Assembly: GCA_023213195.1 (NCBI GenBank)
Contig: CP096135.1
Location: 2,538,842 to 2,602,841, forward strand
Reading direction: 5' to 3'
From: Sphingobacteriales bacterium JAD_PAG50586_3
Lineage (GTDB): Bacteria > Bacteroidota > Bacteroidia > CAMBQF01
Length of the DNA: 64,000 bases
Shown: positions 27,831-36,592 of the stretch, piece by piece
How the letters are laid out: every line of letters begins with the position of its first letter
How positions within the stretch are numbered: position 1 is the first letter of the stretch
Position numbers and translations under genes: made by a program
The notes under the pieces: generated by a model
Databases searched by the model: none
Told to the model about the DNA's origin: nothing
What the model saw: only the letters and a program-made list of their open reading frames with translations

Positions 27831-27846
27831 ATTCTACCTTTACACC

Positions 27847-28854
27847 ATGGAATTACGAATTGGTGACAAGGTAAGTTTTTTAAATGAACGTGGTACTGGC
27901 AAAATTACCCGTTTTATGCCTAATAATATGGCATTGGTAGAAACCCAGGATGGCTTTGAAATGCCTTACCCTGTTAAAGAGTTGGTGCCTGAAAACTACG
28001 CCGCCGTTAAAACCATTTCTGTTGCCCCCGTTGCTATGCCTGCAAATAGTGCAGAGCAGGCCGTACAACTGGCCGATGGTATTTACCTGTGTTTTTTACC
28101 AACAACCCTTAAAGACCTTAGTGCCAGTCGCTTTTCTGTGGCTATATATAACAATACCAGGCTTGATATACTTTTTAACCTGTTTGGCAAAAATGTAAAC
28201 GGGCACAGCATTATTGGTAGCGACCGCCTATTGGCAGGCCGCAGTGTGGTTATAGATACCGTACCCATGGGCGACCTTGATAAATACTCGGGCGGGGTTT
28301 TCCAATGCCTGTTTTATAGCGGTAAGGCCGATGAGATTAAAGACCCCGAAAGCCTTGCCTTTAAAGTAAAAACCGTTAAGCTGGTTGATAAAGCCAACTA
28401 CAACCTGTTGGCCCACTTTAATGCCCCTGCGGTGGCTATTACAGTATATCCCCGCTCGGCAAACGCACCTAAAACTGATACCGATTACAGCCTGCAAGAC
28501 CTTGCTGCTAACTTTGGCAAAGAACAACCGGCACGCGCTAAAAAGCCCCAACCCCAGGTGTACGAAATGGAGGTTGACTTGCACATAGAAGAACTGCTTG
28601 ACAATATGCAGGGCCTTACCAATGGCGAGATGTTGGAGATACAACTAACCCATGCCCGCAAAAAGCTGGAAGAAGCCGTTATTCGCCGCTGCCGCAAGGT
28701 GGTGTTTATACACGGCGTTGGCAATGGCCGCCTTAAAACCGAAATACGCAACCTGCTTACCAACTACACCGGCTTGGAGTTTTTCGATGCATCGTTAGCT
28801 AAATACGGCCACGGCGCTACCGAGGTTAGGTTAGGCAATGTTCGACTGGCTTAG
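27847..28854 (+). CDS. DUF2027 and Smr/MutS2 domain protein
   Basis: 335 residues. An N-terminal beta-barrel-like domain (MELRIGDKVSFLNERGTGKI) and a DUF2027 middle are followed by an Smr domain from about residue 255: VDLHIEELL, then VVFIHGVGNGRLKTEIRNLL and a closing GHGATEVRLG. Smr domains in bacterial MutS2/SmrB-type proteins cut RNA on collided ribosomes or DNA; here the DLH motif is kept (VDLHIE), so nuclease activity is possible. TACCTTTA at 27835-27842, one base off consensus, is the likely -7 element. Confidence 0.87.
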   Translation: MELRIGDKVSFLNERGTGKITRFMPNNMALVETQDGFEMPYPVKELVPENYAAVKTISVAPVAMPANSAEQAVQLADGIYLCFLPTTLKDLSASRFSVAIYNNTRLDILFNLFGKNVNGHSIIGSDRLLAGRSVVIDTVPMGDLDKYSGGVFQCLFYSGKADEIKDPESLAFKVKTVKLVDKANYNLLAHFNAPAVAITVYPRSANAPKTDTDYSLQDLAANFGKEQPARAKKPQPQVYEMEVDLHIEELLDNMQGLTNGEMLEIQLTHARKKLEEAVIRRCRKVVFIHGVGNGRLKTEIRNLLTNYTGLEFFDASLAKYGHGATEVRLGNVRLA

Positions 28855-28863
28855 TTAACGGTT

Positions 28864-29898
28864 TTACCAATATGTATACTCATACACCTCTTTATCAATC
28901 AGCCTGTTTTCAGAGTTGTATATATCAACATGGTCTAATAGCCCATCGGTATTGTAGTTGTATTTAGTTGTTTTAGAATCAACCTTGTTGGGCTTTTCTG
29001 TTTGAATTACCCCTTTGCCTTTAGCATCGTATGTTTTGGTTAAGTATACTCCTTTGTCATCTTTAAACCATACCGTATACCCACCATCAGTGCTGTACTG
29101 GTATTCTATGCTATGCAAATCGTTAATGCCTGATATGTTGATGTATTCTATCGTATGCACATGCCTGTTCTTATCATCATACTCATACAGTATTATGTTA
29201 GTTGTATCTTTTTTATCCGGATTATCAGCATGTGAAACCACCCAGTATTGCGATGATATGCTATCAATATTATTATAGGTATAATAAATAAAATCCTCTT
29301 GGCTACTATCCCAACGGTAGTCTAGTGTTTTTTGGTTTTTGCTGTTGTATACTGAAGAGTCTTTGTTGATTAATAACGTATCATTTTCATAAAGCCGCAT
29401 ACTAACCATATTACCCGCTGCATCATATTTTTTATGGGTAGTATTGGTAAACCAGTTGGCTTTATATACAATTTTTATTTCCTGCCCTTTATCATTAAAC
29501 TCATATTGGCTTGTGGTATTATTGCCATCTTGGTCAGTACATAATATATTAGTTAGCAGGCCTTTAGCATCAAAAGTGTATTTGTACTTAATAGAATTAA
29601 TTAGTTGCTTGTTTCTAAAATCGTATAGCGATTCTGTTGGTTTAATTGTATCTGTAGGCTTTACATCAGGGTACATATCTTGGTAATAGTAATCCAGAGC
29701 AATGCAATTGCCGGTTGCATCGTAGCCAAACTTTTCTATAATTGATTTTGAGCTTTCCTTACTGTATCTATCATACCCCACTGCATATTTTGTAACCGAT
29801 TTCACCTTTTTACCGGCAACCACAGGAGCCTTAGGTAACGCTTGTGCAAAGCCAAGTGTAGTGGTAAAAAGCAGAAAGATAGATAGTGTTTTTTTCAT
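28864..29898 (-). CDS. Secreted YD-repeat-like protein
   Basis: 344 residues with signal peptide (SIFLLFTTTLGFAQ). The mature protein is a series of ~20-25-residue motifs of the type YDAxGNxxxxxxYxxD (FGYDATGNCIALDYYY, KYDAAGNMVSMRLYEND, TYDAKGKGVI), like the YD repeats of RHS proteins that make long beta sheets. No RHS core or toxin end is present, so it is probably a stand-alone extracellular or periplasmic beta-repeat protein. Function unknown. It converges on the Smr gene. Confidence 0.72.
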   Translation of the reverse strand: MKKTLSIFLLFTTTLGFAQALPKAPVVAGKKVKSVTKYAVGYDRYSKESSKSIIEKFGYDATGNCIALDYYYQDMYPDVKPTDTIKPTESLYDFRNKQLINSIKYKYTFDAKGLLTNILCTDQDGNNTTSQYEFNDKGQEIKIVYKANWFTNTTHKKYDAAGNMVSMRLYENDTLLINKDSSVYNSKNQKTLDYRWDSSQEDFIYYTYNNIDSISSQYWVVSHADNPDKKDTTNIILYEYDDKNRHVHTIEYINISGINDLHSIEYQYSTDGGYTVWFKDDKGVYLTKTYDAKGKGVIQTEKPNKVDSKTTKYNYNTDGLLDHVDIYNSENRLIDKEVYEYTYW

Positions 29899-29911
29899 TG
29901 TTATAATATTC

Positions 29912-29945
29912 TCCCCCTCCCTTGGGGGAAGGTTTAGGGAGGGGT
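29912..29945. repeat. GC-rich palindromic repeat (subfamily 1), copy A
   Basis: Core CCCCCTCCCTTGGGGGAAGG followed by TTTAGGGAGGGG. It lies directly after the restored stop codon (29948) of the T9SS gene to its right and 13 bases before the start of the YD-repeat gene. Related copies are at 30041 and 37927. Confidence 0.7.
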
Positions 29946-29947
29946 GA

Positions 29948-30908
29948 TCATTCTTTTATAATCCTGATGCTATAACCATCAATATTACATAAATAAATAC
30001 CTGTAGGCAGGTGCGTTAAATCTACCGTTGCTTTAAAAGTCCCTCCCTTAAAGGGGAGGGATTTAGGGAGGGTATCACCTGCCCAAACGCATTATAAATT
30101 TTCAGTTGCTCTATAGGCTTACTGCTTTCAATAGTAAATATGCCATTGCTTGGGTTAGGGTAAGCTTTAATCGGTGTTATTGGTTTTTCGTTTATCCCAA
30201 CCTGGTTACATTCTATTAGTATAATATTATCTACCATGTAAGTAGCTCTATGGTCCCAACTTACACCGGATGGAAGAATAATTGTATTAATACTATCAGG
30301 CTCACTAAAGCTACCAATAAGCATATATTGTTCGCCACCCACGGCAGTAAAAAAGCCTGTATAATGTACCCAGTTTTCTTTGTCTGTTATAAATGTCCCC
30401 TTATATAATATTTGTGGAGAAGGAAAATTCTCTATAGGGTTAGGAGTATTTAAAACAATAAAATCTTTTACAAATAGTACTCCTATATCATCAATAGCTG
30501 TTTGGCAGCTATCGCATAAAGTAATATACATTGAGAAATAGTAGCATTGGGCACTATCCAAGGGTTTGAGCAGTTTATTTTGTGCTTGGTTTCGAAAAAA
30601 GAGTTTTCATTTTTATACGTTTCTAATGCTATAAATCCATCCCCATCATGTGGATATTGAAAGCATCCACCACCTGCAGGGTTATAGGGTACAGAACAAC
30701 AACCCGGATAGGTGTCGGCAAAATGACAAGCATTGCCATAAAAGTCCTTGTCTGTAGATAATTCCCAAAATGGAATAATAGCTGGTGTGCAAAAATTATC
30801 AAAGCATGGGCATTCAGTATATTCTTCAAAACTTGGATTTTGAACCAAATTCTGCCCCTTTACAACAAATGCAAAGCATAAGAATATATGTAGTAATGCT
30901 AACCTCAT
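29948..30908 (-). CDS. Secreted protein with T9SS sorting tail carrying an in-frame palindromic element (frame breaks at 30595-30600 and near 30055)
   Basis: Start taken as MRLALLHIFLCFAFVVKGQ at 30908, 10 bases after the stop of the upstream T9SS gene. The mature N-terminus NLVQNPSFEEYTECP is typical of Bacteroidota extracellular proteins and is followed by a jelly-roll-like region. Adding one A to the A6 run at 30595-30600 links SFF to RNQAQNKLLKPLDS. Near the end the sorting domain starts IKAYPNPSNGIFTIES and IYNAFGQV, is then interrupted by IPSLNPSPLREG encoded by the repeat at 30041-30073, and resumes one base out of frame as TFKATVDLTHLPTGIYLCN, ending at 29948. Read literally it stops at 30022. 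It lies downstream of another T9SS gene, same strand. Confidence 0.75.
30041..30073. repeat. GC-rich palindromic repeat (subfamily 1), copy B, inside a coding region
   Basis: CCCTCCCTTAAAGGGGAGGG followed by ATTTAGGGAGGG. It is embedded in the T9SS tail of the gene at 29948-30908 and translated there as PSLNPSPLREG. Copies A (29912) and C (37927) lie between genes. Confidence 0.75.
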
Positions 30909-30918
30909 TTCGCCACAC

Positions 30919-32490
30919 TTATTTTTTGGTATCAAGCAATCGGCCCTTAGTATCTAATATACGCATTGTGTACAATCCATTTGCATAATCACCTAAGTTT
31001 AATTCAGTTAGAGCATAGGTAGTTTTAACGTTTTGCAACAACTCGCCTATGGCATTATATACCTGTATGGTTGCTTTGGTAATGCCCTTGGGTAGTTCTA
31101 TAAATACCTTGTCGGTTGTGGGGTTAGGGTACACCAACATCTTCGGTTTTTCAAACTCATCAATAACCGTCCATCCCGGGCAAACATCTTTGGTATGCAT
31201 GGTGTAATTCTCCACCAAAAAGGTGGTCGGAGATAGACCCACCCGCCCGGAGGGGGCTAAGGTAATAGTGGTAGGGGTAACGGTATTATTGTTAGCTACT
31301 GGGTAGCAGGCATGGTCCTGGCAATTGCCCGTAGAGCCGTTGCTATCGGTTTGCAGCAGCCATGCATGGTAGCGCGTGCCGTTGCTAAAGTTATAACTCC
31401 CCGTATAGCCACATGCTAAATACCCATCTGCAGTGGGTAAAACAGAAATGCCCTCGTCGTACTCGTAGCTTCCATAAGCACGGGCCCAGTCCAGGTTGCC
31501 TAGGCTATCGCACTTAATAAGGTACAGGTCGGTAACATCGTACGCAAAGCTGGCTGTTGTGCCGCTAATGATAAAGCCCCCGTCAGGAGTAGGTTTAATA
31601 TCACTCAGGTAATCGTAGTCGGCACCGTAAAAGGTTTTATAAAACTGCGGTATGCCGTTGGTGTCAAGCTTCAAAATAAACGGGTCTGTTATCTGAAATA
31701 CATTACTACCGCTTTTATGGCCTGCTAAAATATACCCGTTGGCGGTGGGAATAACCTTGCGTGCCGCGCCACCACCATAGGTTTTAGTCCACAGCAACGA
31801 ACCATCGGGCCGTAGCTTTAACAACATGATGGTACCATTTTGATTAGCGGTAACCAACACATGCTTGCTGGGCGTTTCTACTGCATCGTAAGTAAATTCA
31901 TGCTCGGCACTGCCATAAGAGCGTACCCAAAGGGTATCGCCATTGGTGTTAATCTTGGCTACAAGTATATCAAATCCCTTATCATCGTTAATATTATCGT
32001 ACCACCCGCTTACCACAAAATTGCCATTGGCGGCATTGCGTATAGAGTAGCCATAGTCATCATTTCCGCCCGATACTTCTTTAGTCCATAAAGGTTGCCC
32101 CTGGGGGTTAATTTTAGCCATAACCATATTGGTAGGGCATTGGTCGTTGTTGCAGTCAGATGCTGTTCCGCAAACAATATAATTACCATCGCCCGAATCA
32201 ACAATGCCTTTAAAACGGGTAAGGTGCCCCGCACGGTAGCTCCATTGGTTTTGCAAAACACCGTTCGCATCAACCTGCATTAACAGCCCCGCAGAACTTA
32301 TGTTTGAGTATCCTTGTGTAGAACCCGCCAACAGGTAACCACCATTAATAGGCAGCATAGCCGATATCTCGTCTTTAGCATACTCTACAAAGTCGCTGTC
32401 TGAGTTATAAGTTTTTTGAAATACCTGCTGCGCCCTTACATTTAGTTGTAAAAGTTGCATAACAATAAGCAGGGCGAGTAATCTAAACAC
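30919..32490 (-). CDS. Secreted beta-propeller-like protein with T9SS sorting tail
   Basis: 523 residues, GTG start at 32490. Signal peptide about 1-20 (ALLIVMQLLQLNVRAQ). The body holds about seven repeats of the type GGYLLAGST...A/LxxxxxxGxxxW, each with a W near the strand end (NGDTLWVRSYGS, DGSLLWTKTYGG, LGNLDWARAYGS), as in secreted propeller proteins of this phylum. The tail KMLVYPNPTTDKVFIELP ... GLYTMRILD is a T9SS type A domain. A GC-rich inverted repeat at 31212-31262 encodes APSGRVGLSPTTF between body and tail. Confidence 0.83.
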   Translation of the reverse strand: MFRLLALLIVMQLLQLNVRAQQVFQKTYNSDSDFVEYAKDEISAMLPINGGYLLAGSTQGYSNISSAGLLMQVDANGVLQNQWSYRAGHLTRFKGIVDSGDGNYIVCGTASDCNNDQCPTNMVMAKINPQGQPLWTKEVSGGNDDYGYSIRNAANGNFVVSGWYDNINDDKGFDILVAKINTNGDTLWVRSYGSAEHEFTYDAVETPSKHVLVTANQNGTIMLLKLRPDGSLLWTKTYGGGAARKVIPTANGYILAGHKSGSNVFQITDPFILKLDTNGIPQFYKTFYGADYDYLSDIKPTPDGGFIISGTTASFAYDVTDLYLIKCDSLGNLDWARAYGSYEYDEGISVLPTADGYLACGYTGSYNFSNGTRYHAWLLQTDSNGSTGNCQDHACYPVANNNTVTPTTITLAPSGRVGLSPTTFLVENYTMHTKDVCPGWTVIDEFEKPKMLVYPNPTTDKVFIELPKGITKATIQVYNAIGELLQNVKTTYALTELNLGDYANGLYTMRILDTKGRLLDTKK

Positions 32491-32499
32491 CTTTATTAG

Positions 32500-32507
32500 T
32501 AATTTTG
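32500..32507 (+). promoter_or_regulatory. Promoter -7 element of uvrC
   Basis: TAATTTTG matches TAnnTTTG, 80 bases before the uvrC ATG and divergent from the T9SS gene. Confidence 0.5.
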
Positions 32508-32587
32508 AAGCCTTGAACTTAGTAAATATTTACTTGTTATTGAGTTCTAAGTATTATTTTTCATTTTTCAATTTTCATTTTTCGTTT

Positions 32588-34395
32588 ATGGTAACGCCGG
32601 AACATTTACAGCTACAGTTGAGGGCGTTGCCCGGCAACCCCGGTGTATATCAGTTTTTTGATGTGGACGGCAGGCTGCTATACGTGGGTAAGGCCAAAAA
32701 CCTGAAAAAGAGAGTATCGTCGTATTTTAATAAGGAGCATTATAGCGGGCGCACGGCGCTAATGGTATCGCGCATAAACGATATTAAGTACATTGTTACC
32801 AATACCGATTTAGATGCGCTGTTGCTGGAAAACAACCTGATAAAAACCAATAAGCCCAAGTATAATGTAGAGCTTAAGGATGATAAAAGCTACCCATCTA
32901 TCTGCATTAAAAATGAGCGTTTCCCAGGGTGTTCCCCACCCGCAGGTTGATAAAAGACGGGTCGCAATATTTTGGCCCCTATGCATCGGTAAGCATGATG
33001 CACTCTGTGTTAGACCTTATCCGCAGCCTGTATAAAATACGCACCTGCAACCTTAACCTATCTCCAGACAATATAAACGCGGGCAAGTTTAAAGTGTGCC
33101 TTGAATACCATATACACAACTGCAAAGGCCCTTGCGTGGCAAAAGAAACAGAAGAAGAATACAACGATACCATTGCCCAAGTGCGCGAGATTATAAAAGG
33201 GAACATTAGCAGCGTTACCCGCCGCCTTAGCGACCAAATGATTGAGCATGCTGCCAACCTAGAGTTTGAGCAGGCACAGCAACTAAAGGTAAAACTGGAG
33301 CAACTGGAACGTTTCAAAATCAAGTCTACTGTTGTTAGCCAGTTGATTAACGATGTAGAGGTGTATACTATTGAAACTGATGATAACCACGGCTTTGTAA
33401 ACTTTATGAAGGTGGTAAACGGCTCTGTTATACAAGGCCATACCTTCGAAATGAAGAAAGGCATGGAAGAAACCCCAAAGGAACTTTTAGAGCTGGGTAT
33501 TGCGGAGATTAAAAACCTGTTCAACACCAAATCAAAAGAAATATTAGTGCCTTTTGAAGTAGATTTGGAGATAGAAGGCAGCGAATTTATTATCCCCCAA
33601 CGGGGCGATAAAAAGAAGCTGATGGAGCTGTCGTTGCGCAATGTGCAGGCCTATATAAAAGACCGTAACAAGCAACTGGAACTGGTAGACCCCGACCGCC
33701 ATACCAAGCGGATATTGGAAACCATGAAAAAGGATTTGCGCCTTAGCGAGGTGCCTGTGCATATAGAGTGCTTTGATAACTCTAACATACAAGGTGCTTT
33801 TCCTGTAGCGGCTATGACGGTGTTTAAAAACGCTAAGCCCAGTAAAAAAGACTACCGCCACTTTAACATAAAAACGGTAGAAGGCCCCAACGATTTTGCA
33901 TCTATGGAAGAGATTATCTACCGCCGCTATAAACGTGTGTTAGATGAAGGATTGGATATGCCGCAACTTATTGTTATTGATGGTGGCAAGGGGCAGTTAA
34001 GTTCAGCTTTAACTAGTTTAGAACTGCTGGGTTTGCGTGGCAAGGTGGGTATAATAGGTATTGCCAAAAAACTGGAAGAGATTTACTTTCCCGGCGACCC
34101 GTACCCTATGTATATTGATAAACGGTCGGAGAGTTTGCGCATTATTCAACAGATACGTGATGAAGCCCACAGGTTTGGCATTACCCACCACCGTAAAAAA
34201 CGCAGTAAAGAAACTATTACCACAGAGCTGCTAAATATACCGGGGATAGGCGATAAGATAGCCAACGATTTGCTTAATAAATTTAAATCAGTTAAGCGGA
34301 TAAAAGAAACCCCGTTGGCAGAAATTGAAAAAGAAATTGGCCCCGCAAAAGCCAAACTCATCTTTGATTACTTCGAGAAGCAGAAAGGTGTTTAA
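32588..34395 (+). CDS. uvrC: Excinuclease ABC subunit C (frame broken near 32925)
   Basis: About 602 residues after joining, normal for UvrC. The ATG at 32588 begins the GIY-YIG nuclease: NPGVYQFFDVDGRLLYVGKA, with KNLKKRVSSYF. The first frame ends at 32950; restoring one base in TTCCCAGGGTG gives RFPRVFPTRRLIKDG and continues to 34395. Then follow the UVR motif (AANLEFEQAQQLKVKLEQLE), the UvrC RNase H-like domain (HIECFDNSNIQGAFPVAAM, VIDGGKGQL) and the C-terminal helix-hairpin-helix pair (IPGIGDKIANDLLNKFKS). It makes the two incisions in nucleotide excision repair with UvrAB. Confidence 0.93.
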
Positions 34396-34443
34396 AAATC
34401 CCCTCTTGAGAGGGGTGGCAAAGCATAGCTTTGACGGGGTGTG
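34395..34443. repeat. GC-rich palindromic intergenic repeat (subfamily 2)
   Basis: CCCCTCTTGAGAGGGGTGGC followed by AAAGCATAGCTTTGACGGGG. Two successive hairpins. It directly follows the uvrC stop codon and may act as its 3' end. Confidence 0.65.
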
Positions 34444-34501
34444 TAAATTTATGCCAAATATTAGTAAAACTTACTATTTTAGCACCTTCTCTAAAACGCA
34501 A

Positions 34502-35661
34502 ATGCCCAATTATCCTAACGCCATCCAAAGTAAGCTACCCAAGGTAGAAACTACCATTTTTACAGTTATGAGCCGCCTTGCCACAGAGCATGGCGCTGTA
34601 AACCTATCGCAGGGCTTCCCCGATTTTGCCGTGTCGCCGAGGCTCATTTCGCTGGTAACAGAGAATATGAATAAGGGCCATAACCAATACGCCCCTATGC
34701 CCGGCCTTATGGCTTTGCGGGAATCTATCGCACAAAAAGTAGAGGGCCTTTATTCAGCCCAATACGACCCTGAAACGGAGATTACCATTACCGCCGGTGG
34801 CACACAGGCTTTGTTTACTGCTATATCAGCATGGGTAAAAGAGGGCGATGAGGTTATTATTATTGAACCTGCTTATGATAGCTATGCCCCCGCAGTTGAG
34901 CTTTGTGGCGGTCGCCCTGTGTATGCCCAGCTTAGCTACCCCGATTTTACAATCAATTGGGATGGTGTTAAAAAGCTTATCAACCGACACACGCGGATGA
35001 TCATTATTAATACCCCGCACAACCCTACAGGCAGTATACTTACCGCTGCCGATATGGATAAGCTGGAAAAGCTAACCCGCAATTCTGATATTGTTATTTT
35101 GAGTGATGAGGTGTATGAACATATTATTTTTGATGGGTTAGAACACCAAAGTATTGCCCGCTACCCTAAGCTTGCTGAGCGTAGTTTCATAGTATCATCG
35201 TTTGGTAAAACCATACATGCTACCGGTTGGAAAATAGGCTATTGCATGGCACCTAAAAACCTGATGGCAGAGTTCCGCAAGGCGCACCAATATAACGTGT
35301 TTGCTGTTAACACACCTATGCAATATGCCCTTGCTGAATACATACAGGATAAGAGTACCTACCTTGAACTGGCTGATTTTTACAAAAAAAACGCGACCTT
35401 TTTAACAACCTTTTTGGCGGAACGCGGTTTAAATTAAAGGCATCGCAGGGTACGTACTTCCAGTTGCTCGATTATTCAGCAATAACGGACGAAAAAGATA
35501 CTGATTTGGCTGTAAGGCTTACCAAAGAGTTTGGCGTGGCATCTATACCTATATCAGTATTCTACCATAAGCCGCAAGACAATAAAGTGCTGCGTTTTTG
35601 CTTTGCCAAAGGCGAGGACACCTTAGAAAAAGCCGCCGAAAAACTTAGAAAATTTGCATAA
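34502..35661 (+). CDS. ybdL: Methionine/glutamine aminotransferase, YbdL type (frame broken at 35428-35430)
   Basis: About 386 residues. ATG at 34502 (MPNYPNAIQSKLPKV) is preferred over the longer frame, whose first codons cover the repeat. Class I aminotransferase features: NLSQGFPDF, TPHNPTGS, the PLP-binding lysine in SSFGKTIHATGWKIGY, and the final R-x-C/F stretch LRFCFAKGEDTL in the second frame. The break is GGTTTAAATTA, where a fourth T gives RGFKLKASQGTYF. YbdL-type enzymes use methionine, glutamine or aromatic amino acids with 2-oxo acids. The stop overlaps the start of an omega-amidase gene (TAATG), which supports a glutamine-transaminase role. Confidence 0.87.
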
Positions 35662-36461
35662 TGGAACCCGCTGAAATATTAAAAGTAACCACTATACAAA
35701 CCAACCTTGTATGGGAAGATGCAGCTGCTAATATTGCCAATTTCGAAAAGCTTATTGGCACTGTTACTGATACCGATATTATTATTTTGCCTGAGACATT
35801 CACTACCGGCTTTAGCATGGGTGTTACCCATCTGGCTGAGCCTAGCAACGGACCTTCAGCCCAATGGATACTACAGCAGGCTAAAGCTAAAAACGCGGTG
35901 GTAATGGGCAGCATTATTACTGAAGATGGTGGCCGTTATTACAACCGCCTTTACATAGCATTGCCCGATGGTAAGTTGATACATTACAACAAGCGCCATC
36001 TATTTACATTGTCTGAAGAAGATAAGTATTTCACTCCCGGCCGTGGCAAGCAAATTTTTGAGTTTAAAGGCTGGAAGATAAACCCCATGGTGTGTTACGA
36101 TTTACGCTTCCCTGTGTGGAGCCGTAACATTAAAAACCATGCAGGGTATGAGTACGATGTGCTTATATATGTAGCCAACTGGCCTGAGCGCCGCAACCAT
36201 GCGTGGAAAAGCTTGCTGCCTGCCCGTGCTATAGAAAACCAAGCCTACACCATTGGGGTAAACCGTATTGGTAATGATAATAAAGATATTTATTGCTCCG
36301 GCGATTCTGCTGTGTACGACTTTAAAGGCGAAGCTTTATTTATTGCCGATGCCGGTGCCGAAAGTGTAGAAACAGTTGAGCTAAACTATCGAGAATTAAA
36401 AGCCTTTCGCCGCACATACGCGTTTTTAAGCGATGCGGATAGGTTTGCAATAGAAGATTAA
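35661..36461 (+). CDS. yafV: Omega-amidase YafV type, nitrilase superfamily
   Basis: 266 residues. The nitrilase catalytic triad is visible: Glu in ILPETFTTGF, Lys in YNKRHLFTLSEED, Cys in MVCYDLRFPVW. Together with NWPERRNHAWKSLLPARAIE this is the pattern of the omega-amidase (2-oxoglutaramate/2-oxosuccinamate amidase) branch. It would hydrolyse the alpha-keto acid made by transamination of glutamine, pulling the reaction of the overlapping YbdL-type gene forward. Cytoplasmic. The pairing is seen in the sequence; the pathway is established for homologs. Confidence 0.88.
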   Translation: MEPAEILKVTTIQTNLVWEDAAANIANFEKLIGTVTDTDIIILPETFTTGFSMGVTHLAEPSNGPSAQWILQQAKAKNAVVMGSIITEDGGRYYNRLYIALPDGKLIHYNKRHLFTLSEEDKYFTPGRGKQIFEFKGWKINPMVCYDLRFPVWSRNIKNHAGYEYDVLIYVANWPERRNHAWKSLLPARAIENQAYTIGVNRIGNDNKDIYCSGDSAVYDFKGEALFIADAGAESVETVELNYRELKAFRRTYAFLSDADRFAIED

Positions 36462-36486
36462 TTTTACGATAAGGGAAAGGTTGATT

Positions 36487-36523
36487 GTCATTCCTGCGAA
36501 AGCAGGAATCTCACCATGCGGTA
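36487..36523. repeat. REP-like element, GTCATTCC type, copy 1
   Basis: Hairpin ATTCCTGC / GCAGGAAT with loop GAAA, then CTCACCATGCGGTA. A second copy with compensating changes in the stem is at 39858. Confidence 0.7.
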
Positions 36524-36592
36524 AATCTTAAATTATCATCTAGAACTTAATTCGGAATCTTGTGAAAGTGACAACAGGGAACTGGCAACTAA

